Assembly: GCA_903931645.1 (NCBI GenBank)
Contig: CAIZDF010000458.1
Coordinates: forward strand, 1-5,305
Direction of reading: 5' to 3'
DNA length: 5,305 nt
Source of the DNA: an uncultured Tolumonas sp.
Lineage (GTDB): Bacteria; Pseudomonadota; Gammaproteobacteria; Enterobacterales; Aeromonadaceae
The notes under the pieces: generated by a model
Database searches by the model: none
Told to the model about the DNA's origin: nothing
What the model saw: the letters and a program-made list of their open reading frames with translations, nothing else
Position numbers and translations under genes: made by a program
In this document: in pieces, positions 4,572 through 5,305 of the stretch
Numbering within the stretch: the first letter of the stretch is position 1
Layout: each line of letters opens with the position of its first letter

Positions 4572-5305
4572 CTATTCGCCTTTCTGATCCCGGCTCAGTA
4601 GTGTTAATGCGGCATCTTTCGCTGATTTACCCTGATACAAGATCTGATAAATCTGCTCACAAATTGGCATCTCCACACCTTGTCGGGCAGCCAGTGCACG
4701 AACTTCTTTAGTGTTGCGATAACCTTCAACCACCTGACCGATTTCAGTCATGGCTTGTTCCACCGTTTTGCCCTGCCCTAAGGCCAGACCAAACCGACGG
4801 TTACGTGACTGATTATCGGTGCAAGTCAACACCAGATCGCCCAGTCCGGCCATACCCATGAAGGTCTTGGCATCCGCGCCGAGCGACAAACCCAGACGTT
4901 GCAGTTCAACCAGTCCGCGCGTGATCAAGGCCGTTCTGGCATTGGCACCAAAACCTAAACCATCTGACAAACCGGCACCAATCGCGATCACGTTTTTCAC
5001 CGCGCCACCAATTTGCAGGCCGATGAAATCAGGATTGGAATACACACGGAATGATTTACCACAGTGCATCAGTGCTGACATGTCAGCTGTAAACTGGTCA
5101 TTCGTTCCTGCCACCGCGATAGCGGTCGGCATTCCGGCTGCCAGTTCACGGGCAAACGGTGGCCCCGATAATACGGCCAGCGGGATCTGCGCACCTCAAA
5201 TCTCTTGTGCCACTTCCCCCAACAGACGACCATGTTCTGGCTCAAGACCTTTAGTCGCCCAGGCAACGCGGGTATCTTCACGCAGGAACGGTTTGATCCG
5301 CTGCA
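4572..5305 (-). pseudogene. gpsA: gpsA, NAD(P)H-dependent glycerol-3-phosphate dehydrogenase: interrupted by TGA and cut by the right edge
   Basis: GpsA reduces dihydroxyacetone phosphate to sn-glycerol 3-phosphate for phospholipid synthesis in the cytoplasm. On the minus strand the frame enters at the right edge with 35 codons, including [15 protein letters not shown] (the TKG lysine) and GEVAQEI. It then meets TGA at 5196-5198 and continues in the same frame for 207 residues to the TAA-type end at 4572. The downstream part has [34 protein letters not shown] with the catalytic lysine, [34 protein letters not shown] and [11 protein letters not shown]. No frameshift is needed, so one base change explains the break: E. 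coli has Leu there and TTA differs from TGA by one base. A second oddity is SGPP in place of SGPT/SGPS. Restart at the ATG at 5132 would leave 186 residues without the nucleotide-binding domain. It is either a true nonsense mutation or a base-calling error; the gene identity is certain. Confidence 0.85.

Noticed and set aside
5196..5198. TGA in gpsA as selenocysteine or genetic-code reassignment
   Set aside because: GpsA has Leu rather than Cys here, and no other gene in the window has an in-frame TGA, so mutation or error is simpler.
5069..5281. Minus-strand open frame of 70 codons in another frame of gpsA
   Set aside because: The conserved GpsA sequence lies in the other frame on both sides of the TGA; this frame shows no GpsA-like residues and does not indicate a frameshift.

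Overview
The window looks like an ordinary chromosomal segment of a gammaproteobacterium. The bioH / comF / nfuA neighbourhood, with bioH divergent from comF, matches the enteric arrangement. The protein sequences and the roughly balanced base composition suggest an Aeromonadales-type organism (Tolumonas- or Aeromonas-like). That placement is inference from memory and no search was run.

Layout from left to right. (1) Positions 1-360 carry two short-spaced minus-strand genes. One encodes an 84-residue protein that looks like the two terminal (D0) helices of a flagellar rod/hook protein joined together. The other is the first 33 codons of a gene running off the left edge, possibly an SprA/CJM1_0395-like protein. 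(2) Positions 466-1206, minus strand: bioH, the pimeloyl-ACP methyl ester esterase of biotin synthesis. (3) Positions 1207-1556: a long divergent regulatory region with a very good sigma-54 promoter and three identical TGCACCA heptamers that resemble NtrC half-sites. (4) Positions 1557-3050, plus strand: an AmtB-type ammonium channel with a signal peptide and an Ala/Pro linker, followed by a clear terminator. (5) Positions 3132-3842: comF (gntX-like), then a promoter overlapped by a probable IscR type 1 operator, then nfuA. (6) A symmetrical terminator lies between nfuA and the convergent gpsA on the minus strand. gpsA is cut by the right edge and broken by an in-frame TGA.

The genes do not form one pathway. 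The ammonium channel gene appears to be a nitrogen-regulated unit sitting between bioH and comF, which are direct neighbours in E. coli. nfuA appears to be controlled by iron-sulfur status through IscR. No mobile element, CRISPR array, tRNA or rRNA was seen. The observations most worth following are the interrupted gpsA (a TGA, plus a nearby change in the substrate-binding SGPT motif), the sigma-54/NtrC-like control region of a lone amt gene without glnK, the IscR site over the nfuA promoter, and the flagellar D0-like mini-protein. I saw no convincing wholly new multi-gene system.
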